From the NCBI GenBank assembly GCA_019745615.1, contig JAIESZ010000216.1, positions 1 through 34,473 of the forward strand: DNA of 34,473 nt. Direction: 5' to 3'. Source of the DNA: Burkholderiaceae bacterium. Lineage in GTDB: Bacteria; Pseudomonadota; Gammaproteobacteria; Burkholderiales; Burkholderiaceae_C. The stretch's first letter is position 1; every line of letters begins with the position of its first letter. Both the position numbers and the translations under genes were made by a program. Under the pieces are notes generated by a model that made no database searches, was not told the origin of the DNA, and saw only the letters and a program-made list of their open reading frames with translations. Positions 1 to 9,062 of this stretch are shown here, in pieces.

Positions 1-210
1 CGAGCCGATCTGCACGCCGTCGCACTTGCTGAACCCATTGGTCAGCTTTTGCAGGTCGTAGCCCGAGAGCCACTGGTGGCGCTCCCGGATAGCGCGGTGG
101 CTGGTTTCGTTGCAGAAGTTCCAGACCTGATTGACCTCACGTGCCATCTGACGCAGCACTTTGGCGTGCTTGTCTTTGATGCGCAGGCGCAGGGTTTTGG
201 TGCAATCCAT
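1..210 (-). CDS. TnpB-like (IS200/IS605 OrfB) protein, N-terminal fragment running off the window edge
   Basis: Reverse complement from ATG at 210 reads MDCTKTLRLRIKDKHAKVLRQMAREVNQVWNFCNETSHRAIRERHQWLSGYDLQKLTNGFSKCDGVQIGS, typical of TnpB/OrfB N-termini. Not in the supplied ORF track because it is open at the edge. Confidence 0.75.
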   Translation of the reverse strand, partial: MDCTKTLRLRIKDKHAKVLRQMAREVNQVWNFCNETSHRAIRERHQWLSGYDLQKLTNGFSKCDGVQIGS

Positions 211-270
211 GGCGCATATTATTCCATCGAGGAGCATCCAACGGGACGGCTGCGCTGTCCGCGCTCTTGA

Positions 271-290
271 CCTCGGGCTGAACCCCGAGG
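271..290. repeat. Perfect hairpin (7-bp stem cctcggg/cccgagg, 6-nt loop) upstream of the tnpB-like start; possible subterminal imperfect-palindrome-type IS end structure
   Basis: CCTCGGG-CTGAAC-CCCGAGG read directly; IS200/IS605 elements have hairpins at their ends. Confidence 0.5.
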
Positions 291-397
291 CTTCCCACGC
301 ACCGGGTGATACCGATTGATTGCTATCAATAGTGTAGCTATTGTTGATGGCCCCATCGGCGCTAGAGTCATTTTTGGCTTTGTCATAATGGCGCTGG

Positions 398-1351
398 ATG
401 AATTCTGAGTTTTTTCTGATCTCGCTGCTCAATGGCATCAGCTACGGGCTGCTGCTGTTTATGCTCAGTTCGGGCCTGACGCTGATTTTTAGCATGATGG
501 GGGTGCTCAATTTTGCCCACACCAGCTTTTATATGCTGGGGGCCTACTTGGCCTACACCCTGTCTGGCGCTGTTGGGTTTTGGCCTGCGCTGGTGCTGGC
601 ACCGCTGGCAGTGGGGGTTTTGGGCGCGTTGTTTGAGCGCTATTGCCTGCGCCGGGTACGCCAGTTTGGTCATATTCCAGAATTGCTGGTGACGTTTGGC
701 CTGTCGTACCTGATTTTGGAGCTGGTGCAGCTGGTGTGGGGGCGCTCGACGCTGCCTTATGCCTTGCCGGTGCAGTTGCAGGGGCCGCTGTTTACGCTGT
801 ATGGCATGCAGTTCCCGAAGTCGCGCGCTTTCATCATGGTGGTGGCCTTGTGGATGCTGTGGGTGCTGTGGCTGTTGCTGACGCGCACCCGCATTGGGTT
901 GGTCATTCAAGCTGCCCTTAAACACCCGGAGATGGTGCAAGCACTGGGCCACAACGTGCCGCGCGTATTCACGCTGGTGTTTGGCGGTGGCTGTGCGTTG
1001 GCAGCCTTGGCAGGGGTGATGGGGGGCAATACCTACATTACCGAGCCAGCTATGGCCGGTGCCGTTGGCTCCATCATTTTTGTCGTGGTGGTGGTGGGCG
1101 GCATGGGGTCGTTGGCTGGGGCCTTTGGAGCCTCGCTGCTGGTGGGTTTGGTGCAAACCTTTGCTGTGGCACTCGACACCTCCTTGGCCCATGTGCTCCG
1201 CGCTTGGGGCTGGGCGGTTTCGGAGGCCACTTGGGGCTGGCCGTTGCTCAAGCTGACGGCTTCGCAAGTGGCACCTATCTTGCCGTACTTGCTGCTGGTG
1301 CTGGTGCTGATTTTTCGACCCAAGGGCTTGCTTGGTACCCGTGACGACTGA
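398..1351 (+). CDS. livH: Branched-chain amino-acid-type ABC transporter permease (LivH family)
   Basis: 317 aa, very hydrophobic; NSEFFLISLLNGISYGLLLFMLSSGLTLIFSMMGVLNFAHTSFYMLGAY is a LivH N-terminal pattern; followed by LivM/G/F. Confidence 0.9.
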   Translation: MNSEFFLISLLNGISYGLLLFMLSSGLTLIFSMMGVLNFAHTSFYMLGAYLAYTLSGAVGFWPALVLAPLAVGVLGALFERYCLRRVRQFGHIPELLVTFGLSYLILELVQLVWGRSTLPYALPVQLQGPLFTLYGMQFPKSRAFIMVVALWMLWVLWLLLTRTRIGLVIQAALKHPEMVQALGHNVPRVFTLVFGGGCALAALAGVMGGNTYITEPAMAGAVGSIIFVVVVVGGMGSLAGAFGASLLVGLVQTFAVALDTSLAHVLRAWGWAVSEATWGWPLLKLTASQVAPILPYLLLVLVLIFRPKGLLGTRDD

Positions 1352-2630
1352 AACCACAGCGATGCCCATATTTACCCCCCGGTTTTTGCTTTGGAGCTTG
1401 TTTGCGCTGGCGCTGCTGGTGTTGCCCAAGGTATTTAGCAGCAGTTTGGCGCTGACGATGTTGTCCCAAATGGGCTACTTGGTCATCATCTGCCTGTCGT
1501 ACAACATTTTGCTGGGCCAAGGCGGGATGCTCAGTTTCGGCCATGCGGTTTATACCGGGCTAGGCTCCTTTGTGGCTGTCCATGCCATGAACTGGGCGGG
1601 CCAAGGGACGCTGCCAATGGCGTTGCCGTTGGTGCCGTTGGTGGGCGGTGTCGCTGGCCTGCTGTTTGCTGTGCTGCTGGGTTTTGTCAGCACACAAAAG
1701 GCGGGCACCCCATTTGCCATGATTACGCTGGGCATCGGTGAGTTGGTGGCGGCCATGGCGTTGATGTTTCCCGAGTTTTTTGGCGGCGAAGGGGGCATTA
1801 CCGCCAACCGGGTTTATGGCAGCACCTTGATGGGGCTGACGTTTGGCCCGGCGATACAGGTCTATTACCTGATTGCTGTGTATTGCTTTGTGTGCACTGC
1901 GGCCATGTTCGCTTTCACGGCCACCCCTTTGGGGCGGATTTTGAACGCTGTGCGCGACAACCCCGAGCGGGTCGAGTTCATTGGCTACGACACCCACAGC
2001 GTGCGCTACTACGCCTTCATCATTGCCGGTTTTTTTGCGGGTATTGGGGGCGCTTTGGCCGCGATTAATTTTGAAATAGTCACAGGTGCCGACAGCTTTA
2101 GCGTACTGCGCTCAGGCAACTATTTGCTGTTTACCTTTTTGGGCGGGGCCGGATTCTTCTTTGGCCCGATCATCGGTGCGGTGCTGTTGGTGCTGGCATC
2201 GGTGCTGCTTTCCGATTTGTCCAAAGCTTGGCTGCTGTACCTTGGGTTGGTGTTTTTGACGATGGTGATGTGTGCGCCCGGCGGGTTTGCCAGCTTGGTG
2301 GCGGCCTCGTTGCGTGGGGGCCGATGGCGCACGCTCTGGGTGGCTTATGTGGCATTGGCGGGCACGGCACTGGTGGCGGTGTTGGGTGCGGCCTGCATGA
2401 TCGAGATGACCTACCACCTGCAATTGAATGCCACCTCGGGGCCGCAGCTGCGCTTTTTAGGTGTTGTGCTCAACGCCCACGGGCCAGACAGTTGGTGCGG
2501 CGCGGTGCTGCTGTGCCTGACTGGGGCCGGATTGTTTGAACTGTCGCGCCGCCAGTTTATTGGCCAGTGGCGCAGCACACAGCACGACCTTGAAAACGAT
2601 GCCCAGTTCGGTAGCGAACCAGCACCATGA
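1332..2630 (+). CDS. livM: Branched-chain amino-acid-type ABC transporter permease (LivM family) with C-terminal membrane extension
   Basis: YNILLGQGGMLSFGHAVYTGLGSF and AVRDNPERVEFIGYDTHSVRYYAFIIAGFFAGIGGAL are LivM motifs. The true start may be the internal ATG at about 1362. Confidence 0.88.
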   Translation: MVPVTTETTAMPIFTPRFLLWSLFALALLVLPKVFSSSLALTMLSQMGYLVIICLSYNILLGQGGMLSFGHAVYTGLGSFVAVHAMNWAGQGTLPMALPLVPLVGGVAGLLFAVLLGFVSTQKAGTPFAMITLGIGELVAAMALMFPEFFGGEGGITANRVYGSTLMGLTFGPAIQVYYLIAVYCFVCTAAMFAFTATPLGRILNAVRDNPERVEFIGYDTHSVRYYAFIIAGFFAGIGGALAAINFEIVTGADSFSVLRSGNYLLFTFLGGAGFFFGPIIGAVLLVLASVLLSDLSKAWLLYLGLVFLTMVMCAPGGFASLVAASLRGGRWRTLWVAYVALAGTALVAVLGAACMIEMTYHLQLNATSGPQLRFLGVVLNAHGPDSWCGAVLLCLTGAGLFELSRRQFIGQWRSTQHDLENDAQFGSEPAP

Positions 2631-3424
2631 GCGATACCCCCCCTTTGGCGCTAGAGCTGCGCGATGTGCGCAAGCGCTTTGGTCAAACCGAGATCATTCG
2701 GGGCATTGATTTGGCGGTGGCACCCGGCGAGCGCATTGCCATTATTGGCCCCAATGGGGCCGGAAAATCGACGCTGTTCAACCTCATCAGTGGGCGTTTT
2801 GCGCCCAGCAGCGGTCAAATTTGGCTCCACGGCCAGCGCATTGACGGCCAGAAGCCGTTCCAAATTTACCGCCGGGGTTTGGCGCGCAGTTTTCAGATCA
2901 GCCACCTTTTTACCCAACTGAGCGTGTTTGACAATCTGCGCTGCGCTGCGCTGTGGAGCAGGGGCTACCGCTACAGTTTTTGGCATTTTTTGTCGCGGCT
3001 GCACGATGCCAATGCGCTCACCGCTACCCTGATGGCCCAAATTGGCCTCGAAAAAAAGCGCGATGTGTTGGCGCTTCACCTGACCTACGCCGAGCAACGG
3101 GCGCTCGAAATAGGTATCACCATTGCCGGAGGTGCGGGCGTGGTTTTGCTCGATGAGCCTACCGCAGGCATGGGCCGCAGTGAGACGGCGCGTTTTGTGC
3201 AGCTCATCAAAGAGGTCACCCAAGGCCGCACGCTGCTGGTAGTCGAGCACGATATGGGCGTGGTGTTTGACTTGGCCGACAAAATTGCCGTGGTGGTTTA
3301 TGGCGAGGTCATCGCTTTTGATACCCCCGACAAAGTGCGCGCTAACGCGCGGGTGCAAGAGGCGTATTTAGGCTGCACTCTGGCCGACGCGCAGACTTTA
3401 GGGCACAGCCATGCTGCATATTGA
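2627..3424 (+). CDS. livG: ABC transporter ATP-binding protein (LivG family)
   Basis: Walker A GPNGAGKST, LTYAEQRALEI signature region, VVLLDEPTAGM Walker B, VEHD H-loop; overlaps the livM stop. Confidence 0.9.
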   Translation: MSDTPPLALELRDVRKRFGQTEIIRGIDLAVAPGERIAIIGPNGAGKSTLFNLISGRFAPSSGQIWLHGQRIDGQKPFQIYRRGLARSFQISHLFTQLSVFDNLRCAALWSRGYRYSFWHFLSRLHDANALTATLMAQIGLEKKRDVLALHLTYAEQRALEIGITIAGGAGVVLLDEPTAGMGRSETARFVQLIKEVTQGRTLLVVEHDMGVVFDLADKIAVVVYGEVIAFDTPDKVRANARVQEAYLGCTLADAQTLGHSHAAY

Positions 3425-4106
3425 CCAATTGCGGGCCGGTTATGGCCAGAGCCAAGTGCTGCACGGCATCTGCTTTGATGTGGCACCGGGGGAAATTGTG
3501 GCTTTGCTTGGGCGCAACGGCGCTGGGCGCTCCACCACGGCCAAGGCCATCATGGGGCTGATCGGCTGGACGGGCACGGTGCAGTGGCAAGGGCAAAGTC
3601 TGCAAGGAAAAAAGACGTTTCAGATTGCCCACCTCGGACTCGGTTACGTGCCCGAGGGGCGTGATGTCTTTCCCCAACTGACGGTGCAGCAAAACCTGCT
3701 GCTGGGGCAAAAGGGCCGTGGCAAGGCCAGCCGGTGGTCGTTTGACGATATGTACCGCATGTTTCCGCTGCTGCAACAGCGCCAGCACACTGAGGCGGGG
3801 GTGCTGTCTGGCGGCGAGCAGCAAATGCTGGCCCTGTGCCGCACGCTGATGGGCAACCCCGACCTGATCGTGATTGATGAGCCGACCGAGGGGTTAGCGC
3901 CCAAAATGGTCGAACTGGTAGGCCAGTATCTCCAGACGCTCAAGGAGCGCGGCGTTGCTGTGCTGTTGATCGAGCAAAAATTGACCATTGCCATGCAGGT
4001 GTCTGACCGGGTGTTGGTCATGGGGCGTGGCACCATCGTTTTTGATGGCACTCCCGATGCCTTGGGCCAGCGCAGCGATATTCGCCAAGAGTGGCTCCAA
4101 GTGTGA
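3411..4106 (+). CDS. livF: ABC transporter ATP-binding protein (LivF family)
   Basis: GRNGAGRSTTAKAIMG (Arg in place of the Walker A Lys), LSGGEQQMLALCRTLMGNPDLIVIDEPTEGL; LivF-type length of 231 aa. Confidence 0.9.
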   Translation: MLHIDQLRAGYGQSQVLHGICFDVAPGEIVALLGRNGAGRSTTAKAIMGLIGWTGTVQWQGQSLQGKKTFQIAHLGLGYVPEGRDVFPQLTVQQNLLLGQKGRGKASRWSFDDMYRMFPLLQQRQHTEAGVLSGGEQQMLALCRTLMGNPDLIVIDEPTEGLAPKMVELVGQYLQTLKERGVAVLLIEQKLTIAMQVSDRVLVMGRGTIVFDGTPDALGQRSDIRQEWLQV

Positions 4107-4152
4107 GTGCGCTTGTGGCTATCCTTGCCGCTTTGCTTGCCCGGAGTGACCT

Positions 4153-4584
4153 GTGTTGAAATTTGGTGTCGAAATCCCCTTTGTCAGCCATCTTGGCTTT
4201 ACTTTGCACCGTATGGAGGCTGGCGAAGCGGAATTGCACTACGAGGCCCGGCCTGAACACCTGAACTCGTTCGATGTGACCCACGGCGGTGCCTCCATGA
4301 CTTTGTTGGATGTGGCAATGGCCACGGCAGCGCGCAGCCAAACCCCCGACATTGGCGTAGTGACCATCGAGATGAAAACCAGCTTTATGCGCCCGGCCCG
4401 TGGCCCCTTGGTCGCTAAGGGCCGCATCATTGAGCGCACGGCGACGCTGGCTTTTACCGAAGCCTCGGTGTTTGATGCCCAAGGGCGCTTGTGCAGCCAT
4501 GCCACGGGCACCTTTAAATATGTGCGCCGCTTGCCTGTGGGTGCTCGCAGCAGCCACGCATTCAAGGCCCTATCGACCGATTGA
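4153..4584 (+). CDS. PaaI/YbgC-like hotdog-fold thioesterase
   Basis: HGGASMTLLDVAMATAAR ... TIEMKTSFMRPARGP is the PaaI-type hotdog thioesterase pattern. Confidence 0.8.
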   Translation: MLKFGVEIPFVSHLGFTLHRMEAGEAELHYEARPEHLNSFDVTHGGASMTLLDVAMATAARSQTPDIGVVTIEMKTSFMRPARGPLVAKGRIIERTATLAFTEASVFDAQGRLCSHATGTFKYVRRLPVGARSSHAFKALSTD

Positions 4585-4747
4585 GTTGCTTTGCGGAGTA
4601 CCATCCCGCTTTACCTTGGGCTGAACTCGGTGCTAGTTCGCATGGGGTAAGGGTGGAATGCTATCAAAAAAGTAGCTCACAAGTGGTTTGACAGACATCT
4701 AAAAGAAAGCGACTGACTCTAGAATCAACGCCATCCAGACCCCTGCC

Positions 4748-7700
4748 ATGTTCCGCCGATCCACTTCTTTTACCCTCCACTTTTGGTATTCCTTGGTTCT
4801 ATTGGTGACCTTGGTTTGTACCTTTGCCGTGTACGTGCGCTTTGAAAAACGCATTGATGTGCTCAATGAGGAGCGCCTTGGGTCGTACGTGCTGGTCGAT
4901 GAGTTGCGCCAGTCCTCAGACGACCTGACACACATGGCACGGCTGTACGTGGTAACGGGGGAGCCCCGTTTTCGGCAGTATTACCAAGATATTCTGGATA
5001 TTCGCAACGGCGTTAAACCCCGGCCCGAGCGCTACGACAGCGTTTATTGGGATTTTGTCGTGGCCACGGGTGCTGCACCTCGACCCGACGGCAAGCGGGC
5101 AGTTGCGTTGCTTGATTTGATGCGACAAGCGGGCTTTACCAACGAAGAGTTTGACATTTTGGCCCAAGCCAAAGGTATGTCTGACCTGCTGACGCGCACT
5201 GAACAAGAGGCCATGCGTCTGCGTGCACTACAGGGCCAGAACCAGGCCGCCAACCACGCCTTGGCGCTGACCCTGATGCACAACGCTGATTACCTCTCGG
5301 TCAAGGCGGGCATCATGCAGCCGATTGACCGCTTTCATGCGCTGATGTCAGAGCGCACCCAGCGTGCTGTGCTAGAGGCCGAACACAATGCCACGCAGAT
5401 ACGATGGGTGTTGGTGGGCTTGGCGCTGGGGTTGCTGTGTATTTTTTACCGTGCGTCGCAAGCGCTGTACACCGTGATGGGGGGCACGCTGGAGGAGGTC
5501 GATAGACACATTGCCCGCATGGGGCGGGGCGATTTCTTTGCACCGGCGCGGGCTAGTAGCTACAAGCAAGGCACCGTGCTGGCACGTTTGGTCGAAACGC
5601 AGGCCAAGCTCTTGCGCATGGCCGATGAGCGCGATCGGGTGCAAATCGAATTGCAATGCAGCGAAGTGCGCCTCAAAGAGGCCCAGCGCTTGGCTTTGCT
5701 GGGCAATTGGGAGCTTGACTTGGTCAGCAATACTTTGAGTTGGTCGCCAGAGGTTTACCGCATTTTTGAAATGGATCCCGCACTTTTTGGCGCTTCTTAC
5801 GAATCCTTTTTAAATGCGGTGCATCCACAAGACCGCGATGTGGTCAATCAGGCCTACGCTGATTCGGTGCGCCATAAAGTTCCGCATGTGGTGAGCTACC
5901 GTTTGCAAATGGCCGATGGCCGCATGAAGTATGTGCAGCAACAATGCGAAACCTTTTATGACAGCAATGGTCAGCCACTGCGCTCTATCGGCACGGTGCA
6001 AGACATCACTGCCAGCAAGATCGACGCGCTGGCGCTGGAGCGTTTGAACCGCGATTTGCGCCTGCTCAGCGATTGCAACATGGCGCTGGTACGTGCCCAA
6101 GACGAAGACAAACTGCTGGCCGAAATTTGCCGCCTGTGCGTACACACGGGCGGCTACCTGATGGCGTGGGTGGGTTACGCCCAGCACGACCAAGCCCACA
6201 GCGTGCTGCCCGTGGCGCACTACGGTAGCCACGATGGTGGGGAGTATCTGCGCCAAGCAAACATCTCGTGGGCCGATGTGGAGCACGGCCACGGAGCAGT
6301 GGGTACAGCCATTCGCACCAAAGAGCCGATTTTGGTGCGCGATATTGCCTCCGACCAGCGCATGCGTCCGTGGCACCCTGCGGCCATGGAGCGTGGCTAC
6401 CACTCGGCGGTTTCTTTACCGCTCATCAATGGCACTGCGGTGCTGGGGGCATTGACGCTGTATGCATCCGAGGTTCAGGTTTTTGATGCCGAGGAAATGC
6501 GCCTATTACAAGAGCTTGCCAATGATTTGGCCTATGGCGTTGTCACCTTGCGTACCCGCGCCGAGCACGCAGTAGCCAAAGAGCAATTGGAATTCTTAGC
6601 GCATTTTGATGCGCTGACCCATTTACCCAACCGTACTTTGCTGCGTGACCGCTTTGAGCAAGCGACCCTGCAGAGTTTGGGTGGGCCAGAAGCCTTGGTC
6701 GCCCTGCTGTACCTCGATTTGGATCGGTTCAAGCAAATCAACGACAGCTTGGGGTATTCGGTGGGCGATGCGGTCATTGTGCGGGTGGTCGAGCTGTTGC
6801 AACAGTGCGTACCGGCCACGGCCACGGTCAGCCGACTCAGTGGTGATGAGTTCGTCATTTTGCTGACCGACACCAACAGCGCCAGCGAGATTGCCGTGTT
6901 GGCGCATGCCATTCGCAGTGTTTTTAGCGATCCTGTGAAGGTGGACGAACACACGCTGAACATTTCTTGGTCGATTGGGATTGGCTTGTTTCCGGGCGAT
7001 GGCCAAGAGTTCGACACCCTGCTGAAAAACGCCCACACCGCTGTCGATAGCGCCAAAGAAGCCGGGCGCAACACCTATCGCTTCTTCGCGCAGCGCATGA
7101 ATGTCGATTTGGTTGAGCAAATTCGCCTTACGGGTGGCTTGGCACACGCGGTGCGGCGGCGCGAATTTTTATTGCATTACCAACCGCAGGTGGACATTGG
7201 CAGTGGCTTGATCGTGGGTGCCGAAGCGCTGGTGCGTTGGCAGCACCCTGAAGATGGCTTGCTGGCACCGGGCAAGTTCATTGCGCTGGCCGAGAGCAGT
7301 GGGCACATCGTTCAAATTGGCGAGTGGGTGCTGAACGAGGCTTGTCGGCAAGCCAAAGTGTGGCTCGATCGCAACCAGTTCACCCCGGTGATGGCGGTCA
7401 ATTTGTCGGCGTTGCAGTTCAAACATGGCAACGTCTTGGAGATGGTCACCAGCGCCTTGGCCGTTTCGGGTTTGCCCCCCGATCGGTTGGAGCTAGAGCT
7501 GACCGAGTCGATTTTGTTGCAAGACGTGGATGTCACCATCAAGACCTTGCACCGGCTCAAGGCGCTGGGTGTCAAGCTGTCGATTGACGATTTTGGCACC
7601 GGCTACTCCAGCCTGTCGTACCTCAAGCGGCTGGCGGTAGATAAACTCAAAATCGACCAGTCGTTTGTCCGCGACATGCTGACCGATAACGACGGTGCAG

Positions 7701-7897
7701 CCATCGTCCGGGCGATTGTCCAATTGGGGCACAACCTGCAACTGACGGTGATTGCCGAGGGGGTTGAAACCCGGGCGCAATGGGAATTTTTGGCCGCCCA
7801 AGGTTGCGATGAGGTGCAGGGCTATTGGCTCAGTCGCCCGGTGCCGCAGGCTGCCTTTGGGCAATTGCTCCAAAACGGCCTGTCTATCCCGGTCTGA
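4748..7897 (+). CDS. Membrane-anchored PAS-GAF-GGDEF-EAL protein (putative c-di-GMP synthase/phosphodiesterase)
   Basis: N-terminal TM, periplasmic region, second TM (WVLVGLALGLLCIFY); PAS region LGNWELDLVSNTLSWSPEVYRIF; GAF-like region; RLSGDEFVILL; GAEALVRWQHP; DDFGTGYSSLSYLKRL. Confidence 0.93.
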   Translation: MFRRSTSFTLHFWYSLVLLVTLVCTFAVYVRFEKRIDVLNEERLGSYVLVDELRQSSDDLTHMARLYVVTGEPRFRQYYQDILDIRNGVKPRPERYDSVYWDFVVATGAAPRPDGKRAVALLDLMRQAGFTNEEFDILAQAKGMSDLLTRTEQEAMRLRALQGQNQAANHALALTLMHNADYLSVKAGIMQPIDRFHALMSERTQRAVLEAEHNATQIRWVLVGLALGLLCIFYRASQALYTVMGGTLEEVDRHIARMGRGDFFAPARASSYKQGTVLARLVETQAKLLRMADERDRVQIELQCSEVRLKEAQRLALLGNWELDLVSNTLSWSPEVYRIFEMDPALFGASYESFLNAVHPQDRDVVNQAYADSVRHKVPHVVSYRLQMADGRMKYVQQQCETFYDSNGQPLRSIGTVQDITASKIDALALERLNRDLRLLSDCNMALVRAQDEDKLLAEICRLCVHTGGYLMAWVGYAQHDQAHSVLPVAHYGSHDGGEYLRQANISWADVEHGHGAVGTAIRTKEPILVRDIASDQRMRPWHPAAMERGYHSAVSLPLINGTAVLGALTLYASEVQVFDAEEMRLLQELANDLAYGVVTLRTRAEHAVAKEQLEFLAHFDALTHLPNRTLLRDRFEQATLQSLGGPEALVALLYLDLDRFKQINDSLGYSVGDAVIVRVVELLQQCVPATATVSRLSGDEFVILLTDTNSASEIAVLAHAIRSVFSDPVKVDEHTLNISWSIGIGLFPGDGQEFDTLLKNAHTAVDSAKEAGRNTYRFFAQRMNVDLVEQIRLTGGLAHAVRRREFLLHYQPQVDIGSGLIVGAEALVRWQHPEDGLLAPGKFIALAESSGHIVQIGEWVLNEACRQAKVWLDRNQFTPVMAVNLSALQFKHGNVLEMVTSALAVSGLPPDRLELELTESILLQDVDVTIKTLHRLKALGVKLSIDDFGTGYSSLSYLKRLAVDKLKIDQSFVRDMLTDNDGAAIVRAIVQLGHNLQLTVIAEGVETRAQWEFLAAQGCDEVQGYWLSRPVPQAAFGQLLQNGLSIPV

Positions 7898-7926
7898 AGC
7901 GGGCTGGGCGGTGTTAGAGTGGTCTT

Positions 7927-8949
7927 ATGCCACCGGATCGCCAGAAACTTATCCGCCAGTTGTTTGACGAATACATCGAGATGTATGCGTCCCGCGACAA
8001 GCGCTTGATTGACCGTTTTAGCCACAACTTCAGCGGCTATGCCGGCAGCAGCGAGGTGCTTGTCCAAGAGCGCGACGAGTGGATCAAAGTCACCCTGCAA
8101 GATTTTGCCCAAGTGCCCGGGCGCATTCGTATCGAGCTGCTCGACCTGTGCTTGCAAGACCTGAGTGAAGATGTGGTCGCTACCACGGCGTTTTTTCATA
8201 TCCATTTGCCCCAAGAAAATACCCTGTTTGCCCGCGAGACCGCGCGGCTGATGCTGGTGTTTTGCCGCGAGGGGCAGGCGTGGAAAATCACCCACAGTGG
8301 CATCTCGATCCCGTTTGGCTATGCCTGCGATGGCGAGGTGTACCCGCTGACGGGCTTGAATTTGCACAGCCAAAAGTTGGAGGCTTTGGTCGAGGAGCGC
8401 ACCTGCGCCTTAGAAGCCCTCAACAATAAACTCCAAGCGTTAAGTAACACCGACGGGCTGACCGGCATTGCCAACCGCCGCCACTTTGATGCCGTGCTGG
8501 CGCAAGAATGGGCGCGCGGCCAGCGCTCGGGCACGCCGCTGGCGGTCATCATGCTCGATGTCGATGTGTTCAAGCACTTTAACGACCACTACGGCCACTT
8601 GGCGGGCGATGGCTGTTTGCAGGCCTTGGCCCGTACCTTGGCCCACACCACCGGGCGGCGCGTGGGGGAGCTGGCAGCGCGTTTTGGTGGTGAAGAATTC
8701 GTTGTGCTGCTGCCGCGCACTGGCCCGGAGGCAGCGCTAGAGATTGCCCACCAAATCCAAAATGAACTGCGCGCACTGGCCCTGCCGCACGAGGGCGCGC
8801 CGTTTGGCATTGTCACCGTCAGTTTGGGTGTTGCCAGCACGGTGCCCCAGCGCGACAAGGCCCCCGACACTTTGGTGCAGTTGGCGGACGAGGCCCTCTA
8901 CCGGGCCAAGCAGTCGGGGCGCAACTGCGTCCAGCAGGCCAGCGGTTGA
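7927..8949 (+). CDS. Diguanylate cyclase with N-terminal NTF2/SnoaL-like domain
   Basis: C-terminal GGDEF domain with ARFGGEEFVVLLPRT; N-terminal about 135 aa (LFDEYIEMYASRDKRLIDRFSHNFSGY...) resembles SnoaL/NTF2-like folds. Confidence 0.87.
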   Translation: MPPDRQKLIRQLFDEYIEMYASRDKRLIDRFSHNFSGYAGSSEVLVQERDEWIKVTLQDFAQVPGRIRIELLDLCLQDLSEDVVATTAFFHIHLPQENTLFARETARLMLVFCREGQAWKITHSGISIPFGYACDGEVYPLTGLNLHSQKLEALVEERTCALEALNNKLQALSNTDGLTGIANRRHFDAVLAQEWARGQRSGTPLAVIMLDVDVFKHFNDHYGHLAGDGCLQALARTLAHTTGRRVGELAARFGGEEFVVLLPRTGPEAALEIAHQIQNELRALALPHEGAPFGIVTVSLGVASTVPQRDKAPDTLVQLADEALYRAKQSGRNCVQQASG

Positions 8950-9062
8950 GCCTTGCGGTACGCCCAGCGCGTGCCCTTTTGTCGTCCAAAACCATCCAAA
9001 CAGAGCTTAAAGTGCCAGCAGCCTTTGGGCAGTCAGTGTTTATAGCTATCAAAATCAGAGCA

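Noticed and set aside
383-1429. 348-aa antisense ORF opposite livH
   Set aside because: Composition biased (Gln/His/Arg), no recognisable domain, opposite a clear permease.
1332-2630. LivM C-terminal extension as a novel fusion
   Set aside because: Appears to be extra TM segments of the kind I recall in some Burkholderiales LivM proteins; no new domain visible.
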